Source: Chenopodium formosanum
Taxonomy: Eukaryota > Streptophyta > Magnoliopsida > Caryophyllales > Amaranthaceae
Assembly (NCBI GenBank): GCA_024500155.1
Contig: CM044874.1
Location: 46,040,384 to 46,104,383, forward strand
Direction: 5' to 3'
DNA: 64,000 bases
Positions within the stretch are counted from its first letter, which is position 1, and each line of letters begins with the position of its first letter. This document shows positions 11,853 to 23,114 of this stretch, in pieces. The notes under the pieces were generated by a model, which made no database searches, was not told the origin of the DNA, and saw only the letters and a program-made list of their open reading frames with translations. Position numbers and translations under genes: made by a program.

Positions 11853-14284
11853 TGATAAGTGACATTTATGTCACTCCTAGGGGTAGTGTTTAGGTCATTT
11901 TCGTGTTTATTTTCCCTTATTTTTCATTTTATTCTCTTGTTTTCTCTTTAATAAGGTTGCTAGTTTATTTTGGTAATTTTGGTGTGTTTTAGTTTATTTT
12001 CTTTATTTTATTAGTTTTAGTCTATTTTCCTATTTTATTTTAATTTTATTTGCTTGCGTAGTTTTAATTATTTTTAGTTTAGTTTTATGTCTCTTATTTT
12101 CTATTTTATTTTATTTATTTCTATTTTATTTATTTTATTTTATTTGTCGTGGTTTTGTTTTATTTCGTCCTTTGTTTATTTTCATTTTATTTTATTCTTT
12201 GTCCCAATTCTGTCCTCAATCTTGCTCGTGTTTGTAGGTGTGTTCGAGGTTCAAGGCATACGCTACAATATCCAAATGGAGTGAGTCTCGGGTTTTCCCT
12301 GCTACTTGTTGCTGCCCCTTAACCTTCACCCCTTATTTCACCTTATCCTCCACCACACCAAAACACCGCACATCCCTTGCTCCCTCATCTTACTTAAACA
12401 CCACCAGTTAACCCCTTATTCTCACACCAGCAGCAACAACAAAACTACAACAACAGCAGCCCTGCACCTGCTGCCACCCTCACAGCACCACCTCGCAACA
12501 CTAAACTCCCCTGCTCCCTCGACCTTTCATACATACCTCCACCATTGTTGCCCAGCCACCGCACATCACCACCAGCACCCACAAACCGCACCTAGCAGCC
12601 ACCAAACAACACCAACACCTAGCAGCCCACCAAACAACCTCACACCTTACCACCATCGCGCAACAGAGCAGCAACCACCAGCATCAATCACAGCAACAAT
12701 TGCGCCACATCGTCACCAATTCGCATAGCAACAGCCCCAAATCATAGAGAAATGCAAGTTCATTTGGGTTCGAGCAAATCAATGAGTGTTCGCCGAACTT
12801 CGAGTCAGAGACTTTGGGGGTTTTATTATTCGAAGAGGAGTGGTCGAACATACTCTTGGTTCGACCGAACCAACCCCGTAGTTCGGTCAAACCAGCCACC
12901 GGTTCCATCGAACCATTTCACGAGCTTCGCACGCGATTGTTAATGAAGACCAACGACCTTGATTGATGCTCATAATAGGCGTTGATGATGCGATAGGTGG
13001 TGATAGTCGTTCATTTGGTGCTTGAGTGAAATCGGAGGGTGGTGATGCAATGAAGATAATTGATGGTGGAGCTTGGTGAAGTATGGTGCAGGGGATTATT
13101 TCCCCATTAGAGAGCTGACATCGAATAGAAGAAGAAATGGAGGGTTTGATGTTTTGGGGATTTTGGTTTTATTTTTCTTTTTCTTTTATTTTTCTTTCTT
13201 TTCCTTTTCCTTTTCTTATTTCTTTTCTCCTTTGTTTTCTTTTCTCTTTTATTTTCTTTTTATTTCCTTTTCTTTCTTTATTTTATTTCCTTCTTTTATT
13301 TTTCTATTTTTCCTAGTTTTATTAAGTTAGTATTAATACCCATTTTTGGGGTAATAAAAGGAGACATTCAATAACTATCATTTTTACTACTCTCTAATTA
13401 GTTTTAGGTTTGGTTAGGATTAGTCTTTAGTGGTAGAGAGAGAAAGTGAGGTTTTCTTCATTAATGAACTTTGATTTTGTTGAAGAAGGAGCTTGTTCAA
13501 TCCTTTGTAGACCTTCATCTTCTATTAATGAGCAATCTCTTACTCTCTCTCCTCTATTTTTATTTGTTTTATTTTGATTATTTTTTTAGTTGTTGGTATT
13601 GCTTGTTAATCATGTTTATTCTTGATTGTTTGTTAATTAATCTTGTTATTAGCATGATTAGTGAGTAATTTCCCCATTAAGGGAATGGTTGTGGTGTAGT
13701 TGGACCTTGAGCATGTTCTAGGGTTTAGAATTGATTTATTTGTGATTAAAGTCTTTATATGCTTGATATTCTTTAATCTTCTTGCAAATGCACATTGTTG
13801 GTTGATTAAAGGTGAATCTTTGCTAACAAGAAACGGAAGTTGACTTAGTTGAGATTCATTACTATCGATTGTTATTTAATAGTACCTCCTAGTATATGTT
13901 TGTAATGTGGAAACATAGAGGCTATGTTAGGAGAAGCCAATTGACCCCGGAAGGCGGCTAGATTGGACCCTTTACTTCGATATTCATGCATGTTTAGTTT
14001 ACCATTGATATGCCACTTTGTTATTGTATGGTCAAGCGTCAACTTCACCTACCAATTTCCCTTGGTGCCTTAATGTTTTATTTCTTGTTTTAGCATCTTT
14101 AGACTTTAGTTTATTTATCTCCTATTCCAGACTAGCTTTATTGTCGATAACATTTGGTGGTGTTTACCGTTCTCTGTGGTTCGACCCCTATGCTTGCCTT
14201 ATACTCGTATTAGGTTTGTTTAGGTTGTATAAATTGTATTTTATCTAGTGATAGACAATTGACGACGCGTTTATTCCCTTGTCA
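11853..14284 (+). repeat. 3' LTR of B1
   Basis: Starts TGATAAGTGACATTTATG and ends TTCCCTTGTCA, followed by the target duplication TCAGG. It is about 2.43 kb long. It has only one copy of the R/U5 section. That copy is a recombinant: it matches unit X of the 5' LTR up to about 13831 and unit Y from about 13851. Confidence 0.92.
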
Positions 14285-14900
14285 TCAGGCTGGGCCTACT
14301 GAGTTCGTGCCCCCTCGTATGTCTATCCACTACTAGGGGACATATGGGCCTATCGAGGAGATGATTCCTCTGGCTCCCGAGGATAAGCGCTTCGTCGAGC
14401 AATCTATTCCTCGCCACCAGACTTGGGTGAGTTATTTACTTACTTTTTGTTTATATCTATGTTGTATTGTTACTGATTTTATTTCTTTAACAATTCTCGC
14501 GCGAGGTAGTTACGGCAATGGCAAGGTGCGTAGACGCCTTCCAGAGCCAGTTCGTGCGGATGAGGAACGTGGCTTCCTATCGTCGCTACGACGCTGTTCA
14601 GGAGGTAGCTTTTTCTCATTATTTCTTCATTGTTATATTTCTATTGATTGCTTCTGACTTGGTTTCTTCTTGCAAGGGCAGCCTATTCCTTCCCGTACCC
14701 GGATGAGACTTGAGCTTCGGAGAGAGCCGGCTAGGTCTAGCTCGAGGCGTCGCCGCACTACTTCTGGCTATCGGGGTGGTCGATCAGACGCTTCCCGCAC
14801 CGAGGCGGTGGAGGGCTCGGGCTCTTCATGTGAGGGTGCACAAGCTTGGTCGATAGGCCAGGGAGAGGCGACTTCGACTTTGAGAGGTGGTGGGATGTAA
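14285..14900 (+). pseudogene. Antisense gene 1 (PMD family), 3' exons
   Basis: Continuation of the gene cut at 4753. After the duplicated acceptor, an exon (about 14289-14426) reads PTEFVPPRMS, a stop in place of one residue, then GTYGPIEEMIPLAPEDKRF. A donor GTGAGT lies at 14427. A further exon (about 14510-14600) holds ARCVDAFQSQFVRMRNVA. The last exon (about 14681-14900) is an Arg/Ser/Gly-rich tail ending at a TAA near 14898. Such basic, low-complexity C-terminal tails are common in transposon-borne PMD proteins. Exon borders are inferred from consensus splice sites. Confidence 0.6.
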
Positions 14901-15479
14901 AAGGTCGGCTCATCGTCGCAACAGCCTCAGTAGCCTTAGCCTCTGTTCATCACCGGGCGACCTTGGGTGGACGGGTCCTGAGCTGAGTTTTCCTCCTCCG
15001 TGAGAGACTGGAGCTGGAGCTGGCGGGGAGCATACTCCTCGTTCTGCGTAGTTCTTTGATATCCCTCATCATCTGTGTCCTCCAGCGCCGTAGTTGTACC
15101 TGTGTTGTTTATTTATTTTGACTTTTGTAGGACTTTGCCTGATTGACTCACTTGTTAGACATATTTGAATATACATATTATTATCTATTATGACTGCATT
15201 TATTTTTGCATCTATTTTTCATTTTTTTGTGCATATGTGTGTGTGCAAAAATTTTTCGTCATTTTTATTATTAATGGAGGGTATCTGACTTTCTCCCACA
15301 AAAGAAAAAATGAAAAGTAAATTGGACTTGCAACAACCCTAAAATTAAATTAAGTCTGAATAAATCCAAAAAAGAAAAATTGAAGGAAAATATATGAAAT
15401 TAATATGTAAGGGTATTTGTAGAATGGGAAAAATCGTAAAGTCATTGAACGAGTTCGAATCATAGCCAGAAAAACGCGG
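14901..15479 (+). other. Spacer between the two antisense genes
   Basis: The first part is probably 3' untranslated sequence of antisense gene 1. Then comes AT-rich DNA. I recognise no protein or RNA gene. Confidence 0.4.
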
Positions 15480-15605
15480 TTTGTATAGCTCGTTGATAAA
15501 CCAATGCAGCGCCACGTGTTGCCACGCGTTTTGCACTGTCGCCAGGCAACAGACTCTATCGCCAGGCGATAGGTTTGTCGTTTGTCGCTGCAGTGCGCTG
15601 ACTCC
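15480..15605 (+). promoter_or_regulatory. Palindrome cluster upstream of antisense gene 2
   Basis: CTGTCGCCAGGCAACAG (15536-15552) is followed by CTATCGCCAGGCGATAG (15556-15572). The second is a perfect palindrome with 8-base arms and a single central base, and it is the best copy in the window. GTTGCCACGCG and GTCGCTGCAGTGC words lie alongside. The putative start of antisense gene 2 is about 115 bases downstream. No clear TATA box is seen. Confidence 0.55.
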
Positions 15606-15687
15606 GAGTCCTTTATGGAGTAAACCTACATTGATTTTGTGCATACATAGCCCCCTAATCTGCCTTAGCTTCTTTAAAAAAATAATC

Positions 15688-17092
15688 ATGTCTTTAGTTA
15701 CTAAGACTAGGGTGTGATGAAATTAGCCCTTTATCGGAAGAATTTTGTGTCATCTTAGGCTTCCTTCATTAGATCTTGCGGTAATCCCTAGAATAAATGA
15801 ATATTATTATAAAGATTTTGAGCGCTTCTTTAATTTAAGAGACAAAGATCTAACAAATATTGTAGATGGTAGTGTATTTATTTTAAAGTTTTTGCACGGC
15901 ATTACTTTGATAGACCCTATTCTGAATCTTTTCATGTTTATAAAAGAAGGGCTTTTCTGTTTTGCATGCTTAACCAATATCTTCTCACTGGTGGTAGAAC
16001 TAATGAGGGTCAAGAAATTATATTAACTGTTTTGGAGCAAATTGAATCTGGAAGAATTCCAATGCCATTAATTGTTGGAGAGACTATGCTTAGTCCTGAT
16101 AATTTGAAGAGAATTCCAAAAACACCTATTCGGGGCTCTCTAATTTTATTACAGGTAGAAAAATAATATTTTTAATTACAGAAATCAAAAACATATTTTT
16201 GTATAGTAATATTAATTTATTTGCATTGAATTTTTGCAGATATGGCTAATGGAGGGACTAGAATTAATTAGTCCTCCTGACAATGTTGAAAAATATACTC
16301 AGAATTGCTTTGTGAGGCGAAACAAACGCTTCTCTAAGATGGGGCGCCATGAATGGAATAAAGTCTTTGCCTTTTGCAACTTTGCCATCAAATGGGTCAT
16401 CCCTTGGTGGAAAATAGAGAATATGGTTGGTGTCAACAAGCAACCTTTCTGCCCTCTTCAAATCTTAACCAAGATGACTTTTTATTATCCCTGCAGGATA
16501 AAAAGACAGTACGACCTACTTCAAACAATTCCTTCTGGGGATCTTCGTCGTCCTTATGAATTCCCTGTTTAACAAGAAGTTGAGAAATTATTTGACGCAT
16601 ATTGGAGTGTTAGACCTTTTATGGGAAGTGATTACCCAAAAGGTTCCTCCTTCCTTGCCCAATGATGTAAAGAGGTGACTTCTTAAGAAACCTCCAAAGG
16701 ACATGAAGAAAAACCAAAATAAATCCAATGTTAAGAATCCTCTAGGTGACAAGGTGATTCCTTTTAAGAAATGTTTGGGCGAAAAGATTGAATTCAAAAC
16801 ACCTATGATGCCTAAGAAGAAAGACTCTACAAAGGATGAAGGGAAAAGAAAAGCTAACACTCCAGAGAAAAAGGTTTGGGTAGAAAAGAAACATGGAGTC
16901 CTAGCTAAGGGAGAAACCATTTATTCTAAAATTGAATGTAGGTTCTCTAAAGGATGCCTACTAGCTAAAGTCATGGACGATAAAGAGGATTCAGAAAAAA
17001 AAATTGGAAAAGAGCAAAGAAAGAGAACAAAGATTGAAGCATTGCTTAACTTCCAATTTACTAGACTTAGTTTTAAATTTTATGTTGATTAG
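15688..17092 (+). pseudogene. Antisense gene 2, PMD-like, with a spliced intron
   Basis: A frame from ATG 15688 has two early TGA stops and then carries LRLPSLDLAVIPRINEYYYK. A frameshift near 15970 leads to the NQYLLTGGRTNEGQEIIL section and PIRGSLILLQ. A clean 85-base intron (ACAG|GTAGAA at 16155, TTTTTGCAG to 16239) joins this to IWLMEGLELISPP. That join matches the LLQxWxxE core of PMD-type proteins across a splice. WVIPWWKIENMVG and RIKRQYDLLQTIPS follow, then a Lys-rich tail (16703-17092). The stop at 16570 and the frame changes make it dead. It is convergent with pol of E, whose last codon is near 17534. Whether it belongs to the PMD family proper or a sister family found in the same elements is open. 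Confidence 0.55.
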
Positions 17093-17533
17093 TTTTATTA
17101 ATCTTTCATCTAAATTCCATCAATAATGTAATTTTTATTTTATTTTATTAATGAAATTTCAGCTTTTAAATTAAATCATCTTCTTTAAATTTAATTTATT
17201 AAAGCAATGAAAACAGAAAATTTTATTTTCTAGAAGTTGTTTCGAGTACGAAAGTCGAAATTTTTCCAAAAAACACCGAACTTTGCTCAGGTTTATCTGG
17301 AAGAGCGGCGCCACCGTTTTCCGGCAATCGCCGGACTTTGCCATCTATCGGCCGGCGACAGACTTTTCCTATGACGCTACTGTTCCGTCGAATTTCTGTC
17401 AAATTCCCTTTTATTTCTGGGATGCGAGGTTTGCGAAAATTAAACTGGCCGCACCCGTATAGGGTTACCGGCCTACGTATCCTTTCCTCAAGAATCAGGC
17501 CAAACGTAGCTCTCTTGAGTATCTTACTCAAGT
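17093..17533 (-). other. Spacer between antisense gene 2 and the end of pol
   Basis: Mostly AT-rich with no protein. A GC-rich patch at 17305-17400 contains CTATCGGCCGGCGACAG (17345-17361), a further relative of the A-family palindrome, and ATCGCCGGAC beside it. No TATA box is near it on either strand. Confidence 0.45.
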
Positions 17534-18769
17534 AATTATGGATGGTACTTTTTAAGTTGGTCAAGATTCGTCATGTTCAAGAACTCATTGCCATCCATGT
17601 CAGTTAGGTTTGCTGCACCTCCTAATAAAATTGTTTTGACAATATAGTGTCCGGACCAATTAGGCCTATATTTGCCTCACGGATCAAGAATATTTTTCCT
17701 TAATGCTTTTAACACCAAGTCTCCTACTTTGATGTTTCTTGTCTTGACCTTCTTATAAAAATGGCTAGCCATACGGGTTTGATAGCATTGGGTATGATGC
17801 AGAGCTTCTAGTCGCTTTTCATCAAGTAGAATTAGCTCTTCATACCTTGCTCTTATCCATTTGACTTCATCGAGTTTACTTTCTAGTGCAATGCGAAGAG
17901 ATGGTATTTCTAGCTCTACAGGTTGTACGGCATCCATTCCATAACTAAGGAGAATGACGTATTTCTTGTTGATGTGCGAATTGACGTGCGATAACCCCAA
18001 ACTGCGAAATAGAGTTTGTCATGCTAATCCTTGTAATTTTCTGTCATTTTCTCGATGATAGTCTTTAAATTTTTATTAGCTGCCTTAACTGCTCCATTTG
18101 CTTGAGGTCTATAAGGGGAAGAATGCCATATTTTTGTAGCAATTCTTCACACTCAGCTTGGAAGTGAGTTCCATTGTCACTTATCATCTTAGGTGGGACT
18201 CCGTATCGACAAATGATATTCTTTTCGATAAAGAGTGCTACATGTTTTGCAGTGAGTTTTGCATATGATTGTGCTTCAACCCACTTTGTGAAGTAATCAA
18301 TTTCTACTAGGATGTATTCGTGACCTCCTCTTCCTAGAGGGGTAAATTTACCAATGATATCAATTCCCCATGTAGAGAACGGTCATGGTGAAGTGTAGGT
18401 ATAAAGTAGAGATGGAGGAACATGTTGTAAATTAGCATAAATTTGGCATTTAGGGCATCCTTTTACATATTGATGACAATCCCTATTCATGGTAGTCTAA
18501 TAGTACCCTTCTCGCATTATCTTTTGGACTAGCATTTTTCCATGAACATGGGTTCCACAGATGTCTTTGTGGACTATCCTCATAGCTCTTTGGGCATCCT
18601 TTTTCCCTACACATAAGAGAGCTCGGCCCTTAGGTACCCTTTTATGTAACTCGTTGTTTATGAGTATGTATTGGGAAGCCAAGAGTCTTAATGCTCGTTT
18701 TGCTCTTTTGTCAGCATGAGGAGGATATTCTCCTTTGGTGACGTAACTAAGTATATTCGTACACCACGG
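17534..18769 (-). pseudogene. Integrase of element E, decayed, catalytic Glu lost
   Basis: The minus-strand reading gives the zinc-binding N-terminus (HKDICGTHVHGK, later CPKCQ), the catalytic core (GIDIIGKF, then ISDNGTHF) and the C-terminal region (YGMDAVQPVELEIPSL; SGHYIVKTI; final KKYHP and a stop near 17534). The third catalytic residue should be Glu in NGAVEAANKN, but here it is Lys (codon at 18084-18086). A Trp-to-stop change lies near 18496, with at least one frameshift between 18000 and 18500. The family is the Tat/Ogre branch, judged by the core and by the neighbouring second RNase H. The enzyme would insert the cDNA; this copy cannot. Confidence 0.85.
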
Positions 18770-18864
18770 TTCTTCTTCTTCTTCTTCTTCTTCTTCTTCT
18801 TCTTCTTCTTCTTCTTCTTCTTCTTCTTCTTCTTCTTCTTCTTCTTCTTCTTCTTCTTCTTCTT
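18770..18864 (-). repeat. (GAA)n microsatellite coding for poly-Glu inside pol
   Basis: About 31 uninterrupted TTC/GAA triplets. On the minus strand they extend a Glu run in the linker between the second RNase H and integrase (VVQDEEE...EPWCTN). The expansion is in frame. It also produces long Lys- and Phe-only frames in other readings, which are not genes. Confidence 0.95.
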
Positions 18865-19826
18865 CATCTTGGACCACTTCATCGTCTTCTATGGCTTGAA
18901 TATAAGTCGGCTTGTGCCTTTTCTCTATAGTTAGAGGCATTTGCTCGATTTCCGTAGGAATCCTAACCATTGAGGCTAGTCTTGCCAAAGCATCGACAAA
19001 TTGATTTTCCTCTCTAGGTAGATATGTGTATTCTACCTTTTCTAACTGGTTGGTGAGAGTTTCCAGATAAGTTTGGTAAGGGGCTAGACTTTTGCTCCTT
19101 ACTTTCCATCTTTTAGAAATCTAGTTGATGATCAATGAAGAGTCCTCGAATATTCGTAATTTCTTTACTCCCAATGCAAAAGTTTTTTCAAGGCCTACCA
19201 CGCATGCTTCATATTTAGCAGCGTTCTTGGTAACGTTGAAATCTAGATTTATAGAGATTGGAATGTGTTCTTCTTTAAGTAATACTAATAATACTCCAAC
19301 GCCACATCCCTTATGGTTTGAGGCTCCATCGAAGTATAAAGTCCAAGTATCATCTTCTGTGACCATCAAGTCTTCGTCTGGAAATTCATTGTCATGTATT
19401 GGCGTCGAATCCTCTATTGGAAAATCCGCTAGGAAATCCGAGACCACGGATCCTTTGATAGCTTTTTGAGGCATGAATCTCACATCGAACTGGGCTAAAT
19501 TGACTATCCACCTTGACATGCGCCCATTGAGTATAGACTTCTCGAATAGATACTTAAGTGGATCCATTCGGGAAACTACAAAGACTGTATGCACGAGCAT
19601 GTAATGTCTTAGCTTGGTTGTGGCCTACACCAATGCGAGGCACAATTTCCCAAGCGGTGTGTAGCGTACTTCATATTCGAGCATCTTTTTGCTTAGATAG
19701 TAGATTGCATTTTCTTTACCTTCTACTTCTTGTGAGAGCATAGCTCCTATTGTCTCCTTGGTGACAATCAAGTACAACTTAATTGGTATTCCTGAAAGTG
19801 CAAGTGCTAATACGGGAGGCACCTTG
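18865..19826 (-). pseudogene. RT C-terminal end, RNase H and archaeal-type RNase H of element E
   Basis: From 19826 downward the minus strand reads PPVLALALSGIPIKLYL and AIYYLSKKMLEYEVRYT (RT connection and first RNase H). It continues with WIVNLAQFDVRF and then the second RNase H (WTLYFDGASNHKGCGVGV, AAKYEACVVGLE, LPREENQFVDALARLAS). The frame is continuous but for stops near 19622 and 19118. The extra archaeal-type RNase H is diagnostic of the Tat/Ogre lineage. The RT palm with its YVDD box is absent: the sequence breaks at 19826 into captured gene DNA and the earlier half of RT is at 29845. Confidence 0.85.
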
Positions 19827-20706
19827 ATTTCACAGCGGGTGTTCCTCTGCTGCCAATGTCAAGCCCTTGTAATCTTCCCAGGGGATCATTCGGCATAAAT
19901 TCTGAAGGGTTTTGGGAATTGGATGAATGCATATGGTGCATGTTATTATTATTTCCCCGAGATTGATGAAATGATGGCATTTGCATATTATGTTGGCCTT
20001 GAGAGACGTGTTGCTGAGGTAGCGAGTAAAAGGGAGAAGGATTCTATTGTATGCTAGGCATCCCTAAGTTAAATGATTCTGAAGGACCCATCATTTTGCT
20101 GGTGGCCATTCTAAGTCTCTCCACTACCTGCTTTAATGCTTTATTGAGTGCTGAAAAAATAAACAAACAAGTGCAGATTTTAAAGATCTATACCCCAACA
20201 AAATTCAAAAATAAGAGACCCTTCAAGCCAAGTTCAATATATTTAGTGATATTGTTTTTAACTTGAAACAAGGAAATCAAGATTTTTTTTATAGTTGAAA
20301 ACTTAAATTTATATATTGGCAGCTAAATTCCGAACTATAAATCAACAGTTCAAACCTAAATTTTGATCCCATCCATGTTTAATGTTGTACAGGGCATGAG
20401 ACTCACCATCTCGCAATGTAAGCACAACAAGTTCACACAAGAGAATCCTTTAAGTACTTTTAACTTCCAGATCCTAAAACCTTGTACTTCGTAATCTAAA
20501 TGAAAGAACTAGTGGATCTAAATTTAAGAGCAGAAATTTTAAGTTACTAATGGTGTGAGATTAGCAAAAATACCTAATACAAGGTGAGTTGTGCAGAAAG
20601 GGTGGTTGCTTCAGTTTGATGAGTCTGTACTTTTCGCTCCAACTCCAATATGTATCGAGCTTTCCTCTCTTTAGAACGTGCAGCAGACTACCGATTTGCC
20701 AAAGTC
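19827..20706 (-). pseudogene. Fragment of a group-I bZIP transcription factor gene (VIP1/RF2-like)
   Basis: Three exon pieces on the minus strand. Exon 20574-20706 has proper borders and encodes the basic region and start of the zipper: LANR, a stop, then SAARSKERKARYILELE and QTEATTLSAQLTL. A short degraded piece near 20407-20475 ends in the codons for LRD with a GTGAGT donor. The last piece (19827-20150) starts after a TTTTTTCAG acceptor with LNKALKQ-like zipper residues. It continues MMGPSESFNLGMPS and FMPNDPLGRLQGLDIGSRGT, typical of the C-terminus of VIP1/bZIP18/RF2-type proteins. Three stops (in the basic region, at the end of exon 20574-20706 and in the last piece) each look like CAG to TAG. 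Introns are retained, so capture was from DNA, not from mRNA. The fragment joins E at about 19826. Confidence 0.75.
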
Positions 20707-23114
20707 CTGCAGCAATAAGTAAACCACTGTGAGGCACAAGTACACTAAATAAGGAAATCAACATAATAACTACCAATTAAGGGCCCTAATTTTCCAAAAG
20801 TAATATGATTATAAAGCAAACATACTCTAAAGTGTGCATATTGCAATGATTGGATATATGAAAAACCAACAACAAAAAAAGCCACAACAACTAGATAAAT
20901 TCCCATGAAACACTGAAGTCTTATCTCATTACTTTGCAATACAACGTAACAGTGTACACTCCAAAACCATTGATAATAATGTCACTAAATTGCCAATCTA
21001 CCAATCGGAAAAGTAAACAAGATACGAAGAATGCCACGAACATACAAATGGCCATGATAAAGATCTTGGTCTCTTCAACTCACTCTTACTTCTCTCAACT
21101 GATTTTCACTAAGTTTAAATCTAAAAAATTTAAATTGAATTTAGCTGTTAACTCCAAATTTTACCTATTAAAACTAATTTTCAATGATTTGTACCGGAAT
21201 TATACTCAAGACAAATTTCTATAAATCAAAGACAATGTAAAGGGTAATCAAAAACAGATTTCTATAAATCAAAGACAATGTAAAAAGCTGAAACTGGTAT
21301 GATTTCCATCATGAATCCAATAATACTTTGTATATCAAAAACAAAGCTTTTGTACAATTAGAAAACAGCTACATAAAATGCAATAAACCCACATTACATA
21401 ATTCTCATTACACAAGATCTAGAATGACCCAAAAAAGATGAAAATCAAAAATCAATCAACATGAAAGGCACAATGAAAGAATGATGCAACCCTTTTTCTC
21501 TTTATACTACAATTGGGTATATAAGCTAGTTAAACTAGTAAAGTCTACATCATAATTACTCACAAAAAAAAAAAAAAAAGTTATCATGATAATGATCTAG
21601 TACTACACTATTCTAAACATGGTCAATCAGCAGTAAAATCTGCCCATCCTCTTCTAGCATTCGTTAAGAACCCTTGCGTAACAAGCATCATTTCTTATAA
21701 CTCTGGTTCTTATCTTAATATTTTAGATTTAACCACATTAAATTATGTAAATGCAAATTCAGGCCATATCTCCCAAGTCTAATTAACAGCATAACACAAC
21801 ACATTTGACAAAAAATTCTAGAGTGAAGAAGGGTTGTTCCTTTTGAAGAGTGAAGATATAGTACCCAACACGACAGTCTTCCCGAAGGGTAAAAACAAAA
21901 TTAAGATCTAGTACAGAAGTTTACTTATGATGCCAATTGTGAAGAGCAGTATATATGCTAATAAGATCTACCCTTTCCTTGCTGATACAGGATGAAATCT
22001 TCTAGGTGCCTTCGAAATCAGCATCTATGGCCAAAAAAGAGCAGCATATATGCTAATTAAAAGCGAATACTTTCCTAAGATGAACAAAAGATCTAGAGTC
22101 ATCAGTTTTAAGAATCCAGACAGGCTAATAAGCAAGCTGAGCACGTAGATTCCTCTATGAACCTTGTTACTTATTCTCCACTTAATCAACCCAAAGACAC
22201 CCATTCCTTCCATGCACTTTGATAACAAATTTGTAAAGCTATGACAGACTGACAATAGAATCTAAGCCAATAGATTGAATACACTTGCAATAATAATGCA
22301 CTCAATGTTACAGCTAATAAGGACACATTCAATTTTTTAAACATTCATTTGACACCTTAAGTCAGGACCTAAGAACATCAGCATTATTGTCAAGCCTCGA
22401 CTACATAGGCTCTCATTCAAGACATAGTGTGTGTTATATCTATGCATATAGAAGGGTAAGCTAGTTCTGACAAAGTGACATGCAACAAGTCAAATAACAG
22501 TTGGCATATTAAACCAGGGCCAGACAGTGAGACAACAGAATCTAACTCCACTGAAGATGAAAATGAATCACAATTTGCCAATTAAAAAAAAAGAAAAATT
22601 AAAGAAAAGAAAAAGGAAAAGGAAAAGAAAAAGAAAAAGCCCATTCATGTTACTATCATTAGAATTCGAGCTCGGCATTCCTTGATCTATTTCAATTCCA
22701 TACATATTGAATCACATCCACCTTAGTGTCAGTAGACCTCCATGACTTAATTCTAACTGCTATAATTATACCAAAAAACAATAACGAAACCATAATTTAA
22801 CTTGAACTTTTATTTAAGCAATGGTTTTGGAACTAATGCCTAAAACCATTTCACTGACTCAATAATAACCATATAAGGTAGTAGATGTTTCGGACCGAAA
22901 TGAATGAATTCCTAAAACATAATGTGGGATAATTACAAACCTGACTAAAATGAATGAAATACTAGAACATAATGTGGCATAATTACACACCTGAAGAACC
23001 ATTTGTCAATTCCATCACACTTTTTGAATCCACAGCAATTTTATCAACAAAATTCAATTCCAATTCATCATTCCGAATCACAATCACATACCTAAGAGAG
23101 AAACATGGTAAAAT
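20707..23114 (-). other. Intron-like captured DNA between bZIP and transporter fragments
   Basis: 2.4 kb of AT-rich DNA with no exon I can recognise. It probably joins intron sequence of both captured genes. A short A/G-rich tract lies at 22585-22640. Confidence 0.4.

Larger units (their letters stand above)
4754..14284 (+). mobile_element. B1: complete non-autonomous Athila-like LTR retrotransposon
   Basis: Two LTRs (4754-7867 and 11853-14284) flank an internal region with a primer binding site, one gag-like frame and a polypurine tract. The 5-base target duplication TCAGG is perfect (4749-4753 and 14285-14289). There is no protease, RT, RNase H or integrase, so the element cannot move by itself. 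The primer site type (tRNA-Asp) and gag N-terminus point to the Athila lineage. It landed on the splice acceptor of intron 3 of antisense gene 1, so a copy of the acceptor lies on each side. Relatives in this window are B2, B3 and B4. Confidence 0.93.

Noticed and set aside
18688..18934. Long poly-Lys and poly-Phe open frames
   Set aside because: They are other-frame readings of the GAA/TTC microsatellite.
22025..22255. Possible small gene on the minus strand
   Set aside because: 76 codons with no recognisable domain, inside the intron-like captured segment.
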